Below are positions 1 through 10,084 of a stretch of DNA of 64,000 nucleotides, piece by piece. Below the pieces are notes generated by a model. That model ran no database searches, was not told the origin of the DNA, and was given only the letters and a program-made list of their open reading frames with translations. Each line of letters begins with the position of its first letter. The stretch's first letter is position 1. Origin of the DNA: Novosphingobium album (ex Hu et al. 2023) (GTDB lineage: Bacteria > Pseudomonadota > Alphaproteobacteria > Sphingomonadales > Sphingomonadaceae); assembly GCF_022832385.1 (NCBI RefSeq), contig NZ_JALHLE010000024.1, forward strand, positions 1 through 64,000, given 5' to 3'. The position numbers and the translations under genes are program-made.

Positions 1-79
1 GCCGGTGCGCAGCGCGGGCATCAAGGTGCCCGACGTCGACACGCTGGTCGCCAAGCTCAAGGAAATGGGAGTCGCCTGA
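1..79 (+). CDS. etfB: Electron transfer flavoprotein beta subunit, C-terminal end (partial)
   Basis: Only the last 25 residues are inside the window; the gene begins to the left. The visible tail contains RSAGIKVPDV followed by a short helix, which matches the usual end of the ETF beta subunit. ETF beta binds AMP and, with the alpha subunit, passes electrons from acyl-CoA dehydrogenases to ETF-ubiquinone oxidoreductase. Its TGA stop overlaps the ATG of etfA (ATGA shape with a one-base overlap), so the two subunits are probably translationally coupled. Identification rests on the short tail plus the neighbour. Confidence 0.85.
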   Translation, partial: PVRSAGIKVPDVDTLVAKLKEMGVA

Positions 80-1008
80 TGAAGACGCTTGTTTGGGTCG
101 AACACGACAACGCGTCGATGAAGGACGCGACGCTCGCCACTGTTACTGCCGCATCGAAGCTGGGTGAAGTCCACCTCCTCGTTGCCGGTTCGGGCTGCCG
201 CGCGGTTGCCGAGCAGGCCGCGCAGATCGCGGGCGTGGGCAAGGTCCACCTCGCCGACAACGCCGCCTACGAGCACGGCCTTGCCGAAAACGTGGCGCCG
301 CTGATCGTGGAGCTCATGGGCCACCACGACGCCGTGCTGTTTCCCGCCACCACCACCGGCAAGAACGTGGCGCCGCGCGTCGCAGCCCTGCTCGACGTGA
401 TGCAGCTCTCGGACATCATCTCGGTCGAGGGCGAGAAGACCTTCACCCGTCCGATCTATGCTGGCAACGCCATCGCCACTGTCGAATCGAGCGATGCCAG
501 GCTGGTGATCACCGTGCGCGGCACCGCCTTCGAGAAGGCCGCCGCAACCGGTGGTTCGGCCGCGATCGAGGACGTCGCCGGGGCCGGTGACGCGGGTCTT
601 TCCAGCTTCGTGGGCGCCGAAGTCGCCAAGTCGGAGCGTCCGGAACTGACCAGCGCCAAGATCATCGTCTCGGGCGGCCGCGCGCTCAAGGACTCGGCCA
701 CGTTCGAACAGTACATCATGCCGCTCGCCGACAAGCTCGGCGCTGCCGTCGGCGCCAGCCGCGCCGCGGTCGATGCAGGCTATGTGCCCAACGACTACCA
801 GGTCGGCCAGACCGGCAAGATCGTGGCGCCGGAAGTCTACATCGCGGTCGGCATCTCGGGCGCGATCCAGCACCTCGCCGGCATGAAGGACTCCAAGACC
901 ATCATCGCGATCAACAAGGACGAGGACGCCCCGATCTTCCAGGTCGCCGACATCGGCCTCGTGGCGGACCTCTTCAACGCGGTGCCTGAGCTGACCAGCA
1001 AGCTCTAA
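79..1008 (+). CDS. etfA: Electron transfer flavoprotein alpha subunit
   Basis: 309 residues, the normal length for ETF alpha. The N-terminal half is the Rossmann-like domain shared with ETF beta. The C-terminal half carries the FAD-binding signature: [16 protein letters not shown], then a Lys-Asp-Ser-Lys stretch and [12 protein letters not shown]. The heterodimer accepts electrons from fatty-acid and amino-acid dehydrogenases and feeds the quinone pool. It starts one base inside the etfB stop and is followed by a strong intrinsic terminator, so etfBA forms the end of a transcription unit. Confidence 0.97.
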   Translation: MKTLVWVEHDNASMKDATLATVTAASKLGEVHLLVAGSGCRAVAEQAAQIAGVGKVHLADNAAYEHGLAENVAPLIVELMGHHDAVLFPATTTGKNVAPRVAALLDVMQLSDIISVEGEKTFTRPIYAGNAIATVESSDARLVITVRGTAFEKAAATGGSAAIEDVAGAGDAGLSSFVGAEVAKSERPELTSAKIIVSGGRALKDSATFEQYIMPLADKLGAAVGASRAAVDAGYVPNDYQVGQTGKIVAPEVYIAVGISGAIQHLAGMKDSKTIIAINKDEDAPIFQVADIGLVADLFNAVPELTSKL

Positions 1009-1030
1009 TCTCGCGTTAACATATTGAAAG

Positions 1031-1064
1031 AAACCCCCGGAGGCGACTCCGGGGGTTTTCTTTT
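1031..1064 (+). terminator. Intrinsic terminator of etfBA
   Basis: A 12-base-pair perfect stem (AAACCCCCGGAG / CTCCGGGGGTTT) closes on a GCGA tetraloop and runs into a T-rich stretch (TTTTCTTTT). It lies 22 bases after the etfA stop and before the next start, which fits rightward Rho-independent termination. Confidence 0.9.
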
Positions 1065-1127
1065 GCGCGAATGCATGACGATAAGCATCGCCTTGCCGCC
1101 GGAAATTCAAAGGCCCGTATCCGCATC

Positions 1128-2003
1128 ATGAAAAAGCTGCTCTCCGCTCTCCTGGGCATCGGACTGCTCCAGACCTCTTTCCCGGCGCATGCGGAAACGA
1201 AAACATACACGCTGCCCCCTGCATCGAAATGGGCCGTGGACTGGGGCCAGGACAGTTGCACTCTGATCCGGGATTTCGGCACGAAGGAACATCGTTTTCT
1301 CCTCGGCATGCGCAGCTATGCGCCCGGTTACAGATTCGAGATGACGCTGGCCGGCAAGGAAGCGACACCCCTGCGGGGAAGCTCGGCGCTCACCATTGCC
1401 TTCGGTGACGGGACCCCGGTTCCCATCCGACGGAAACAAATAGGGACGTCCGACCTCTACGGTCCGGCCGTGATCTTTTCGGCGCGAGTGGCGGACTGGG
1501 ACGCCGGTGACAGCGGCGCCGGAGACATCTCCTACAAGCCCGGCCCGGACCCAGACATGGAAAAGAGGATCAATCGCATCACTGTCGAATCGCCTTCGAC
1601 CAAGCTGGTCCTGCAAACCGGGCCGATGTCCGCGGCAATGGACGCCGTTCGCCAATGCACCGACGACCTTGCCCGCCAACTGGGCCTCGATCCTTCAAGC
1701 CTGCAAGGCATAGCGCGCCCGGTCAGCCCGATTAATCAAATTGCCTGGGTGCTCGATATCCAGTCGCTATTCCCCCAGGAATTGATAGCGCAGCGCAAGG
1801 ATGCACGCGTCGAGCTGCGGGTGGTCGTCGATGCAAAGGGTACACCGGCCCGGTGCGATGCATTTCCCAGCTTCGGCAATGTCGATGTCAAAGACCGCGC
1901 CTGCTCGATCATCATGCACTTGGCGAAATTCAAGCCCGCATTGGACAATGCCGGTAACCCCACCGCAGCCATCTATTCCAACACGGTCTTGTACAAGAAT
2001 TGA
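1128..2003 (+). CDS. Secreted protein with TonB-like C-terminal domain
   Basis: 291 residues from the ATG at 1128. This start is chosen because it begins a clear signal peptide: MKKLL, a hydrophobic core, and a likely signal peptidase I site after PAHA. The middle part is not recognised. The last ~80 residues (VELRVVVDAKGTPARCDAF, then a Cys-containing helix and FKPALDNAGNP) resemble the periplasmic TonB C-terminal fold, often found in stand-alone periplasmic proteins. There is no transmembrane anchor or proline-rich spacer, so it is not a classical TonB. An in-frame ATG at 1071 would hide the signal peptide. Confidence 0.75.
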   Translation: MKKLLSALLGIGLLQTSFPAHAETKTYTLPPASKWAVDWGQDSCTLIRDFGTKEHRFLLGMRSYAPGYRFEMTLAGKEATPLRGSSALTIAFGDGTPVPIRRKQIGTSDLYGPAVIFSARVADWDAGDSGAGDISYKPGPDPDMEKRINRITVESPSTKLVLQTGPMSAAMDAVRQCTDDLARQLGLDPSSLQGIARPVSPINQIAWVLDIQSLFPQELIAQRKDARVELRVVVDAKGTPARCDAFPSFGNVDVKDRACSIIMHLAKFKPALDNAGNPTAAIYSNTVLYKN

Positions 2004-2103
2004 AGGCGGGGCCTCCGGCAATCCAGAAGAGAGGCACACTGCCCATGAAATATAGCAAATCCCTCACCGCAGTCTGCGCGCAAACAAGATGAGGAGAGGC
2101 TGG

Positions 2104-2637
2104 ATGGGCGATGCCGACACGCGGCTGCAGGAACTCTGGGACCATCACGAGATCCGCCAGATGCTGGCCACCTACTGCCACGGCTGCGACCGCGCGGACC
2201 TGACCGAGATGGCCTCGGTCTACTGTGAGGACAGCTGGGACGACCATGGCCCGGACAAGTGTGACGGCAAGGCGTTCGCCCGGCTCATTCTCGACAAGGC
2301 CCGGGCGACGACCAAGGTGGTCAGTCATCTGCTGGGCCAGTCGCTGATCCGGATCGACGGGCAGAAGGCCGGGGCCGAAACCTACTTTGTCGCCACCTTG
2401 ATTGCTGAAACGAAAGAAGGCGAGCGCATGACGCAGCTCGGCGGCCGCTATGTTGACGCCATAGAGCGCGAACAAGGCCATTGGCGTATCAAGGAGCGCC
2501 TCTGCGTGCGCGACTGGTCCTGCACGGGTGCGATTGACCCCAGCTATCTGGCGTGCGCAGGCTTCATCGAGGGCCAGCGCGGCCGTGCTGACGTTTCGTG
2601 GAACCGGCTAGGTCTGGTGCCCGGAACCACGGGATAA
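2104..2637 (+). CDS. SnoaL-like / NTF2-fold polyketide-cyclase-type protein
   Basis: 177 residues. The ATG at 2104 has AGGAG about seven bases upstream, better than the in-frame ATG at 2089. The protein begins with a helix (ELWDHHEIRQMLATYCHGCDR) and continues with 'MASVYCEDSWDDHG', the pattern of SnoaL_4 / nuclear-transport-factor-2-like proteins that use a cone-shaped pocket for small molecules. Such proteins range from ring-hydroxylating dioxygenase small subunits to dehydratases. No specific substrate can be assigned. The acetyltransferase to its right is on the opposite strand. Confidence 0.75.
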   Translation: MGDADTRLQELWDHHEIRQMLATYCHGCDRADLTEMASVYCEDSWDDHGPDKCDGKAFARLILDKARATTKVVSHLLGQSLIRIDGQKAGAETYFVATLIAETKEGERMTQLGGRYVDAIEREQGHWRIKERLCVRDWSCTGAIDPSYLACAGFIEGQRGRADVSWNRLGLVPGTTG

Positions 2638-2651
2638 AGCCCCGTCCAGCG

Positions 2652-3188
2652 TTATGCGGGCAAACGCTGGAACAGGTTGATCACCGTCCGTTCGCCGTCT
2701 TCGGGCACGTGGCTGTCGTATTGCACGAACCCAAGCGCCGCAGCCAGCCGTTCGGAAGCGGTGTTGCCTGCCTCGATCATGCAGGCGACCCGCTGGCGCC
2801 CCTGCGTCTCGTCGAACCAGGGCATCACCGCTCGCATCACTTCGCCTGCAACGCCCTTGCCCCACCAGTCCTGGCGCACGATCCAGCCCGCCTCCGGCAC
2901 ATCGTCCATACCCTTGCCGAAGCCGCGCCAGGAGTGGAACACGCCGCAGCTGCCGATGATGCCGCTTTCCCCCCGGGGCCGGACGTAGAAAATGCCGTAG
3001 CCGTAGAGCGCCCAGCTTCCCGCGTTACGCAAAAGGCGTTCGGACTGCGACAGCACCGTGGGCCGTGCAGGACCCAGGAAGCGCGTCATGTCCTCGCCCG
3101 AGAGCAAGTGGACGAGATCGTCCAGATCGCCAGCCGCGGGTGTCCAGAGTTCGAAGCGCTCGGTGGCAAGTATCGGGCCGTGGGTCAT
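2652..3188 (-). CDS. GNAT family N-acetyltransferase (RimJ/RimL type)
   Basis: 178 residues from the ATG at 3188. It begins MTHGPILATERFEL, typical of the Acetyltransf_3 group, and has WGKGVAGEVMRAVMPW, corresponding to the acetyl-CoA pyrophosphate-binding R/Q-x-x-G-x-G/A motif, followed by 'EAGNTASERLAAALGF' (motif B). The start overlaps the stop of the DUF445 gene upstream (ATGA), so the two are one transcription unit. The substrate is unknown; relatives acetylate ribosomal protein N-termini or small amines. Confidence 0.85.
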   Translation of the reverse strand: MTHGPILATERFELWTPAAGDLDDLVHLLSGEDMTRFLGPARPTVLSQSERLLRNAGSWALYGYGIFYVRPRGESGIIGSCGVFHSWRGFGKGMDDVPEAGWIVRQDWWGKGVAGEVMRAVMPWFDETQGRQRVACMIEAGNTASERLAAALGFVQYDSHVPEDGERTVINLFQRLPA

Positions 3189-4429
3189 AGCCACCGCTCT
3201 ACGGCGTGGATGGCCAGACCGACAAGCCCGCCGACCACGGTGCCGTTTATGCGGATGAACTGCAGGTCGCGTCCCACCGCGCCCTCGATCCGGTCGGACA
3301 CCGTCCTGGCATCCCATCGCCTGACCGTCTCGGACACCAGCCGCACGATTTCCGAACCGTAGCGCGAGGAAATGCCGACCAGCGTGCGGCGCGCGAAGCG
3401 GTTCACAAGCGCCTGCAGCCGCACGTCCTTATCGAGCGCCTGACCGAGCTGGCTCATCGAATCGCCGAGACTTCCCGCAAGCACCCTGTCCGGATTGCGC
3501 ATGGCCCGCAGCAGCGCCTCGCGTGCACGCTCCCACATGGCATCCATCCACGCCGCAACGGCAGGGTTTGCCAGCAGTTCCAGCTTCACCCGCTCGACCT
3601 TGAGGCGCATCGCTGGATCATTGCGCAAATCGTTTGCCAGCTTCGCGAGCGCATCGTCGATCTTGCCCCGGAGCGGATGGTCGGGTTGCACGATCACTTC
3701 GGCCAGCAACCGGTAGGTTCCGTCGAGCACGCCGCTGGCGAGCCGTTCGTCGAGCCCGGTCCAGCGCATGATCGTATTCGCGCGCTGGTGGATCATCGAC
3801 CGGATCATCGGCTCGTTGGCCTCGACTGTTTCGCCAACCTTGCGCAACAGGCTTTCCAGCACCGGCAGATGGCGTCTGTCGGCAATGGCATTGTCGAGCA
3901 TCTGGCCCAGCAGCGGCGCAAGTTCGATTTTTTCCAGCTGCCGCCGCAGGCCCGCCTTGACCATGCCGCCCATCTGCTCGGGATCGAGTGATTCCAGAAC
4001 GTCGGCGAACAGCCCTGCGGCACCCTCGCTCAGCCGCGACTGCTCGCCGCGCCGGGGATCGGCCAGGAATGCCCCCGCGCTCGCAGCCAGATTGAAGCCG
4101 TGCAACCGCCGCGCCACGACTTGCGGCGTCAGGAAGTTGTCACGCAGGAACCGGCCCATCGAATCGGCAATCCGGTCCTTGTTGACCGGGATGATCGCGG
4201 TATGCGGGATCGGCAGGCCGAGCGGACGGCGGAACAGCGCGGTCACCGCGAACCAGTCAGCCAGGCCGCCAACCATGGCCGCTTCGGCAAAGGCCGTCGC
4301 AAAGCCGAGCGGCACGCTCCATTCGGGGTGCAGCACCGCCAGACGCCGAAAAGTGAGGAACGCGGCTGCCATGCCCAGCAACAGACCAGTGGCGAACAGA
4401 TGCATCCGCCTTGCCCTGGCGGGCATCAT
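3185..4429 (-). CDS. DUF445 family membrane protein (YjiN-like)
   Basis: About 414 residues from the ATG at 4429; a TTG at 4471 would add 14 residues. One N-terminal hydrophobic segment (LFATGLLLGMAAAFLTF) is followed by the family hallmark 'EAAMVGGLADWFAVTALFRRPLG' region and 'IPVNKDRIADSMGRFL'. The middle is long and helical. A second short hydrophobic region near the C-terminus (GTVVGGLVGLAIHAVE) completes the DUF445 pattern. The family has no established function. It is 57 bases downstream of the RND pump gene on the same strand. Confidence 0.88.
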   Translation of the reverse strand: MMPARARRMHLFATGLLLGMAAAFLTFRRLAVLHPEWSVPLGFATAFAEAAMVGGLADWFAVTALFRRPLGLPIPHTAIIPVNKDRIADSMGRFLRDNFLTPQVVARRLHGFNLAASAGAFLADPRRGEQSRLSEGAAGLFADVLESLDPEQMGGMVKAGLRRQLEKIELAPLLGQMLDNAIADRRHLPVLESLLRKVGETVEANEPMIRSMIHQRANTIMRWTGLDERLASGVLDGTYRLLAEVIVQPDHPLRGKIDDALAKLANDLRNDPAMRLKVERVKLELLANPAVAAWMDAMWERAREALLRAMRNPDRVLAGSLGDSMSQLGQALDKDVRLQALVNRFARRTLVGISSRYGSEIVRLVSETVRRWDARTVSDRIEGAVGRDLQFIRINGTVVGGLVGLAIHAVERWL

Positions 4430-4485
4430 GCCTTGCGAAGTCGCGGCCGCTGTGCGCCGGGCTGGCGGCAAGGGTTTCCTTCCGG

Positions 4486-7400
4486 TTACTCCGCCGGGAA
4501 CGCCTCGCCGCCCTGGTGGCCGCGATGCGCCTCTTCGGCATGATGGGGTTCGAAGGTCAGCAGCGACTTGCGCAGGCGCGGGCCGATCCGCTTTTCGAAA
4601 CCGTCGGCAAGGCTGAAGGCTGCCGGCACGATCACCAGCGTAAGCATCGTCGAAAGCAGCAAGCCGCCGATCACGGTGAGCCCCATCGGTGCGCGGAAGG
4701 CGCCATCACCCGACAGCGAAAGCGCAGTGGGTACCATGCCCGCGGTCATCGCCACGGTCGTCATGATGATCGGCTGCGCACGCTTGTGCCCCGCATCCAT
4801 GATGGCATGGAGCTTGTCGACGCCCTTGGCCATTTCCTCGATCGCGAAGTCGATCAGCAGGATCGAGTTCTTGGCGACAATGCCCAACAGCATCAGGATG
4901 CCAATATAGACCGGCATCGAAATCGGTTCCCCGATCACGGTCAGCGCGAGCAAGCCGCCGAGCGGCGCCAGCAGCAGCGAAGCCATGTTCACGAGCGGCG
5001 AGACGAAGCGCTTGTAGAGAAGGACCAGTACCGCAAAAACCAGGAAAATGCCGCTGATCACCGCGATGATGAAGTTCTGGATCATCTCGGCCTGCCACTT
5101 GTCCTCGCCGACGGCAGCGTTTGAAACGCCGCTAGGCAGGTTCTTCATGATCGGCAGGTTCTGAATCTGCTCCATGATCGGGCCCTTGACCTGACCCGAG
5201 CCGAGGTCGGCGCCCACGAAAATGCGACGGGCCTGATTATAGCGCTGAATCTGCGTCGGCCCCGCGCCGAAGCGTATCTCGGCGACCCGCTTGAGCGGCA
5301 CCGAGCCCCCGCTCGCCGTGGCGACGGGGAGGTTTTCGATGGTCGAGAAATCCCGTCGCGAGGACCGGCCGAGAATGACGCGGATCGGCACCTGGCGGTC
5401 GCTGAGCGAGAACTTGGCGGCGTTCTGGTCAATTTCGCCCAGGGTTGCGATGCGAATGGTCTGGCTGAGCGCGGACGTGGTCACACCCAGCTGCGCCGCA
5501 AGATCGAGGCGCGGCACGATGACGAGCTCAGGGCGCTGCAGGTCGGCAGCGATGCGCGGTGCGACGACACCCGGAATCGTGCGCATCTGCTCCGCCAGCG
5601 TCTGCGCGGTCTTGTTCAGCAATTCGCTGTTGCTGCCCGACAGCATCACCGAAATGTCGCGCCCGCTTCCGAAGCCGCCCGACTGCGAAGCGAAGCTGAC
5701 GCGGGCATCGGCAATCTGCTGAAGCTGTGGCGCAAGACGGCGTTCGAACTCGATGCTGGTCGCCTTGCGCTCATGTGCGGGCTTCAGGGAAACGTAGAGC
5801 GATCCCGAACCCTCGCGGCTCGCCTGCAGCACGTTCTGCACCTCGGGCTGCTGCTCTATCAGATGCGTAACCCGCGTCGCCACAGCATCGGTCTGCTCGA
5901 TCGTGGTTCCGGGCACCATCTCGATGTTGACCTGGCTGTCATCATTGTTGGTGTTTGGCTGGAACTGCTGCGGCAGTCCCGCGAGCAGCGCGAATGTCAC
6001 GACCAGCGCATAGATGCCGCCGCAGAACGCGTAGAAGCGGTGATCGTGCATGCGCGCACTGACGCGATCCGTGAAATATCGGTACCAGCGACCGAGCCCG
6101 CCCATTGCGGCGAGCACCACACGGGACACCTTGCCCAGGACCAGGACCCCGACCGGGATGCCGAGCGGAGCAATCACAGCAGCCAGAACGAACGCGGCCT
6201 TGTCCAGACCGAGGTGCTCCAGCCCCGTCTGCGTCATCCAGAATATGCCGCCTGCCAGCGCCATGCCCGCCCCCAGGATGACCACGGTCAGCAGCGTCGC
6301 GACGATGAAGTACCACCATTGGGCCGGCGCCGTTACCAGCGCCGCCTTGCGGCGGTGCGCCTCACGGGAATCCAGCGTCCAGGCGAGGACCTTCATGTAA
6401 AGATCCATGGCCTTGCCGCCGCCATGCTCCGCGTGGCCATGCGCCTTGAGGAAGTAGGCCGCGACCATCGGCGTGATCAGGCGTGCGACAGCAAGGCTCA
6501 TCAGCACCGCGACCACGACCGTCAGGCCGAACGCCTTGAAGAACTGGCCGGGAATGCCGGGCATCAGGCCCACCGGCAGGAACACCGCGACGATCGAGAA
6601 GGTGGTGGCCACGACCGCCAGCCCGATTTCGTCAGCCGCGTCGATCGACGCCTGATAGGCGCTCTTGCCCATGCGCATGTGTCGCACGATGTTCTCGATT
6701 TCGACGATCGCGTCGTCGACCAGCACGCCGGCCACCAGACTGAGCGCCAGCAGCGACAGGAAGTTCAGCGTAAAGCCGAGCATGTCCATGAACCAGAACG
6801 TCGGGATCGCCGAAAGCGGGATCGCGATGGCCGAAATGAACGTCGCCCGCCAGTCGCGCAGGAACAGATAAACGATCACGATGGCCAGCACCGCGCCTTC
6901 GACCAGCGCCTCCATCGAACTGCTGTACTGGCCCTTGGTATAATCGACCGGTGCGAAGAGCCGTGTGATGTGAATGTTCGGGTTGTCTTGCTCGATCTTC
7001 TTCAGCTTCTCCATCGCCCCGTCGTAGACCGTGACGTCGGACGCGCCGAGCGCGCGCTTGAAGCTGAACGTGACGACCTGGCGGCCATGCAGCTTGGCGA
7101 TCCGGGTCTGTTCGGAATAGCCATCGTAGACCTTCGCGATGTCAGTCAACTTGATCTGGCGGCCGCTGCCCAGATTGATCCGTGTCTGCGACAGGTCGAA
7201 GGCGGTATCCGCATTGCCCAGAACGCGCACCGACTGGCGCGATCCGGCAATCTCGGCCTGTCCGCCGGCCGCATCGGTGTTGACCTGGCGCAGGGCATTG
7301 TTGACGTCGCGCACGGTCACGCCAAGCGCATTCATCCGCTCGGGGTCAACAACGACTCGGATTTCCCGGTCGACGCCGCCATTGCGGTTTACTTCGGCCA

Positions 7401-7920
7401 TTCCTTCAACGGATAGCAGCGACTTCGCGATGGTATCGTCGACGAACCAGCTGAGCTGCTCCATCGTCATGTCATCCGCGCTGACTGCGAAGTAGGCCAG
7501 CTCGTTGCCGCTCGACTCCACCTTGGTCACTTGTGGCTCAAGGATGCCGTCCGGCAGATCGCTGCGGATCTGGTCAACCGCGTTCTTGACCTGATTGGTC
7601 GCAACATCGGCATTGGTACCGACGGAAAAGAACACGACCGTCGTCGAGCCCCCCTCGGACGCGGTCGACTGGATTTCCTCGACGCCGGGCACCGAACGCG
7701 CCGCGCTCTCGATCTTCTGGGTGACCTGCGTCTCGATCTCGGTCGGCGCCGCACCCGGCTGGGTCACGCGGACGATCACGCCGGGAAACTCGATATCCGG
7801 CATGTTGTTCACGTCCATGCGATTGAACGAGACGATGCCGGCGATCATCACGCCGATGAAGAAGACGATGGGGATGATCGGGTTGCGGATCGACCATGCC
7901 GAGATGTTGCGCAGGCTCAT
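4486..7920 (-). CDS. RND superfamily efflux transporter, inner-membrane pump with extra TM insertion
   Basis: 1144 residues, about 100 longer than AcrB/MexB. The N-terminus ([21 protein letters not shown]) is the first membrane segment. The proton-relay pair is Asp402-Asp403 in [13 protein letters not shown], and the TM10 lysine is present in [14 protein letters not shown] around residue 1015. Two large periplasmic loops are present. Between TM6 and TM7, residues ~525-615 form an additional hydrophobic block ([18 protein letters not shown], then [19 protein letters not shown]) absent from ordinary pumps. The adaptor gene lies seven bases upstream. No outer-membrane channel gene is adjacent. 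Substrate not predictable; the HAE group exports drugs and hydrophobic compounds. Confidence 0.93.
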   Translation of the reverse strand: MSLRNISAWSIRNPIIPIVFFIGVMIAGIVSFNRMDVNNMPDIEFPGVIVRVTQPGAAPTEIETQVTQKIESAARSVPGVEEIQSTASEGGSTTVVFFSVGTNADVATNQVKNAVDQIRSDLPDGILEPQVTKVESSGNELAYFAVSADDMTMEQLSWFVDDTIAKSLLSVEGMAEVNRNGGVDREIRVVVDPERMNALGVTVRDVNNALRQVNTDAAGGQAEIAGSRQSVRVLGNADTAFDLSQTRINLGSGRQIKLTDIAKVYDGYSEQTRIAKLHGRQVVTFSFKRALGASDVTVYDGAMEKLKKIEQDNPNIHITRLFAPVDYTKGQYSSSMEALVEGAVLAIVIVYLFLRDWRATFISAIAIPLSAIPTFWFMDMLGFTLNFLSLLALSLVAGVLVDDAIVEIENIVRHMRMGKSAYQASIDAADEIGLAVVATTFSIVAVFLPVGLMPGIPGQFFKAFGLTVVVAVLMSLAVARLITPMVAAYFLKAHGHAEHGGGKAMDLYMKVLAWTLDSREAHRRKAALVTAPAQWWYFIVATLLTVVILGAGMALAGGIFWMTQTGLEHLGLDKAAFVLAAVIAPLGIPVGVLVLGKVSRVVLAAMGGLGRWYRYFTDRVSARMHDHRFYAFCGGIYALVVTFALLAGLPQQFQPNTNNDDSQVNIEMVPGTTIEQTDAVATRVTHLIEQQPEVQNVLQASREGSGSLYVSLKPAHERKATSIEFERRLAPQLQQIADARVSFASQSGGFGSGRDISVMLSGSNSELLNKTAQTLAEQMRTIPGVVAPRIAADLQRPELVIVPRLDLAAQLGVTTSALSQTIRIATLGEIDQNAAKFSLSDRQVPIRVILGRSSRRDFSTIENLPVATASGGSVPLKRVAEIRFGAGPTQIQRYNQARRIFVGADLGSGQVKGPIMEQIQNLPIMKNLPSGVSNAAVGEDKWQAEMIQNFIIAVISGIFLVFAVLVLLYKRFVSPLVNMASLLLAPLGGLLALTVIGEPISMPVYIGILMLLGIVAKNSILLIDFAIEEMAKGVDKLHAIMDAGHKRAQPIIMTTVAMTAGMVPTALSLSGDGAFRAPMGLTVIGGLLLSTMLTLVIVPAAFSLADGFEKRIGPRLRKSLLTFEPHHAEEAHRGHQGGEAFPAE

Positions 7921-7927
7921 GCGCCCC

Positions 7928-9127
7928 TCACTTGCCTTCGGTGACGAGCTTGGTTTTCACCTTGTCCCCGTCGTTGAGGAACCCGCCAGCGCGCAGCACG
8001 ACTTTTTCCGAGCCCGTGAGCCCTGAACTGACGGCAATGCCGTTCGCCGTTACCAGACCGGTCTTGACCGGCGTGCGGTGGACCACGCCCTTGGCGTCAA
8101 CGACATAGACGAACGAGCCTCTGGTATCGTTCTGGATCGCCGATTCCGGCAGCATTGGCGCCACCACGGTTCCGCTGTTGATAGTGGCGCTGGCAAAACC
8201 GCCGGGACGCAGCGCCTTGTCATAGCTGAGCGCAATGCGCGCCGTGCCCTGTCGGGTCTGCTGGTCGATGACCGGCGAAATCTGCCAGACCTGACCGGCA
8301 AAGCTCTGGCCCGATCCCACCGGCTTGACGCTGGCGGGAACACCGACAGAAATGGTTGCGAGATCATCCTCGCCCAACTGCGCCAGCAATTCCATCTGCC
8401 CGTCCTTGGCAATGCTGAACAGCACGGTGCCACCGCCGCCGACCACCTGCCCGGGCTCGACATTGCGAGTCAGCACGAGACCAGCTTCCGGCGCAACGAT
8501 GTTGAGACGCGCGGCCTGGGCCTGCAGCTGCCGCAAGGTCGCCTGCGCGACCTTGACGCGGGCCACAGCGGCATCGCGGGTCGCAGTCAGCCGGTCGACA
8601 TCGGCTGTCGAGATGAAGCCGCGATCCACCAGCTTGAGCGCGCGGTCGAGATTGGCCTGCGCCAGCTGCGCATCGGCCTCCGCCACGCTGACCTGCGCGG
8701 CCTGGCTGGCCTGCTGCTGGGTCTGGACCGAACGGTCGACCACCGCCAGCACCTGTCCCTTGTTCACCCAGTCGCCGGGCTCGACGAGGACCGAGCGGAC
8801 CTCGCCACCCTCACCTACGGAACCGACCGGCATTTCGCGGCGGGCAGCCAACGTGCCGGTCGCATTGATCTCGCCGGCTACGGTCGTCTTGCCCGGGGCA
8901 ATGACGGTCACGACAGGGATCTGTTCGGCAGCAGTGTTCGCAGCCGTACCCCCATCGCCGCGGTGCAGAAGGAACCAGATACCGATGATCGCGGCGACAG
9001 CGATCACAGCGACAATCCAGATCTTCCGGCCCGCCGCGCGATCCCTGTAAAAATCGCCCGCCAGTGGATTTCCGGGAGCCTCTTCCAGTTCCTCGTCCAT
9101 CATTTCGATCTTGGTATCGTAATTCAT
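7928..9127 (-). CDS. Periplasmic adaptor (membrane fusion) protein of RND pump
   Basis: 399 residues from the ATG at 9127. A cytoplasmic N-terminal tail of ~35 residues precedes one membrane anchor (IWIVAVIAVAAIIGIWFLL). Then come the barrel-sandwich half motif (SVLVEPGDWVNKGQVLAVVD), an alpha-helical hairpin rich in Ala/Gln/Leu, the second lipoyl half (NIVAPEAGLVLTRNVEPGQVV), and a beta-barrel and membrane-proximal domain. It belongs to the AcrA/MexA/HlyD_D23 adaptors. It is anchored by a TM helix rather than a lipid. It is the first gene of the operon with the pump. Confidence 0.93.
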   Translation of the reverse strand: MNYDTKIEMMDEELEEAPGNPLAGDFYRDRAAGRKIWIVAVIAVAAIIGIWFLLHRGDGGTAANTAAEQIPVVTVIAPGKTTVAGEINATGTLAARREMPVGSVGEGGEVRSVLVEPGDWVNKGQVLAVVDRSVQTQQQASQAAQVSVAEADAQLAQANLDRALKLVDRGFISTADVDRLTATRDAAVARVKVAQATLRQLQAQAARLNIVAPEAGLVLTRNVEPGQVVGGGGTVLFSIAKDGQMELLAQLGEDDLATISVGVPASVKPVGSGQSFAGQVWQISPVIDQQTRQGTARIALSYDKALRPGGFASATINSGTVVAPMLPESAIQNDTRGSFVYVVDAKGVVHRTPVKTGLVTANGIAVSSGLTGSEKVVLRAGGFLNDGDKVKTKLVTEGK

Positions 9128-9344
9128 CAAGTCACCGCACCAGTCACTGCCGCCCGGCGGGGCCTCGTGACCTTATTAGCCGCAAGAAGACATGTCACGC
9201 ACGACATCGGCCACTTGCAAGGCCTAAAGCTATGCCTGCTGCCATATACGGGCAGCGGTAGAGTGGCAACGTGAACTCGGTTTGGAGCGGATCGGCATCG
9301 ACGAACGACTTCATTGCGGAAAAGCACTGCAAGACGCTCCATTT

Positions 9345-9393
9345 ATTACAAAAAACGACAAAAAAGCGGTGGCAAAATCGCTTTTGCCACCGC
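9345..9393 (-). terminator. Intrinsic terminator downstream of sciP
   Basis: A perfect 12-base-pair stem (GCGGTGGCAAAA / TTTTGCCACCGC, 9366-9377 with 9382-9393) and a four-base loop are followed, reading leftward, by two T-runs (TTTTTTGTCGTTTTTT). It lies 33 bases past the sciP stop and stops leftward transcription before the efflux operon's promoter region. Confidence 0.9.
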
Positions 9394-9425
9394 CTGATTG
9401 AACCTTTGAGCCTTGAAACGCCGTG

Positions 9426-9725
9426 TCAGTATTTCTGCTGGCGCTCGTAAAGGTCACGATAGTGTTGAATTCGGGTCACACGTAGTCCCTGCATCCCGGA
9501 ACGGTCGACGGCGCGCTGCCACGACGCGAATTCCTCCAGAGTGAGCTGGTAGCGTTCGCACACTTCGTCAATCGAAAGCAGCCCGCCATTGACGGCCGCG
9601 ACGACCTCCGCCTTGCGGCGCACAACCCAGCGGGTCGTGTTCGGCGGAGGCAGACTGTCCAGTGTCAGCGGCTCGCCGAGAGGCCCGATTACCTGCGCAG
9701 GACGGATTTTCTGGTTCTCGATCAT
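9426..9725 (-). CDS. sciP: CtrA inhibitor SciP (DUF1153)
   Basis: 99 residues starting MIENQKIRPAQVIGPLG; the longer upstream reading frame has no support. The body has LPPPNTTRWVVRRKAEVV, then GLLSIDEVCERYQLTLEEF and SWQRAVDRSGMQGLRVTR, a nearly invariant alphaproteobacterial DUF1153 helix-turn-helix. In Caulobacter, SciP binds CtrA-activated promoters and blocks their transcription in G1, and is itself activated by CtrA. Here it follows a small unknown gene with two bases between them and ends at a strong terminator. A near-consensus CtrA site lies upstream of that pair. Confidence 0.95.
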   Translation of the reverse strand: MIENQKIRPAQVIGPLGEPLTLDSLPPPNTTRWVVRRKAEVVAAVNGGLLSIDEVCERYQLTLEEFASWQRAVDRSGMQGLRVTRIQHYRDLYERQQKY

Positions 9726-9727
9726 CT

Positions 9728-10063
9728 TTACCCTCGTCCGCCGGTGCTGCTTGTGTCGGCGACTGGAGCGATTTTGGCCTCGCCAGACTTGCAATAGACT
9801 AAAGCAGTTGGGTTAACGGATCTTGATACATCTTCGTATGTGGTGAGCACGGATGCAGCGCAACCGTCGAAGCTGCCACGCAGCCTGAGCCGCAGAGGCC
9901 TTGCATCCCCGCTCATAACGGCGCCGACTTCATGCGCCGCGAACAGGCGCGAGCGCAGGTCCTGCCAATCGAGCGGCAACCGGAATTCTGTTAACGTATG
10001 GCCCGCCCCAACCTGTTGCGGCTGGCCTGTCATGCAGGTTTTGTGATCATGAGCGATGTTCAT
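9728..10063 (-). CDS. Small conserved hypothetical protein upstream of sciP
   Basis: 111 residues; not assigned to a family. It reads as a soluble protein with LPLDWQDLRSRLFAAHEV, an Arg/Leu-rich beta stretch (RPLRLRLRGSFDGCAASVL), and 'SVNPTALVYCKSGE'. Codon use is less GC-biased than in its neighbours, especially toward the 3' end, which lowers confidence. It stops two bases before the sciP ATG, so it would be cotranscribed with sciP. The ATG at 10063 has only a weak ribosome-binding site; an in-frame ATG at 10033 is the alternative. Confidence 0.55.
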   Translation of the reverse strand: MNIAHDHKTCMTGQPQQVGAGHTLTEFRLPLDWQDLRSRLFAAHEVGAVMSGDARPLRLRLRGSFDGCAASVLTTYEDVSRSVNPTALVYCKSGEAKIAPVADTSSTGGRG

Positions 10064-10084
10064 GACACAGCCTATAACCCGCAG

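Noticed and set aside
5773..7416. A 547-residue open frame antisense to the RND pump
   Set aside because: It has no family match in my reading and is dominated by Arg/His/Asp; the pump is beyond doubt.
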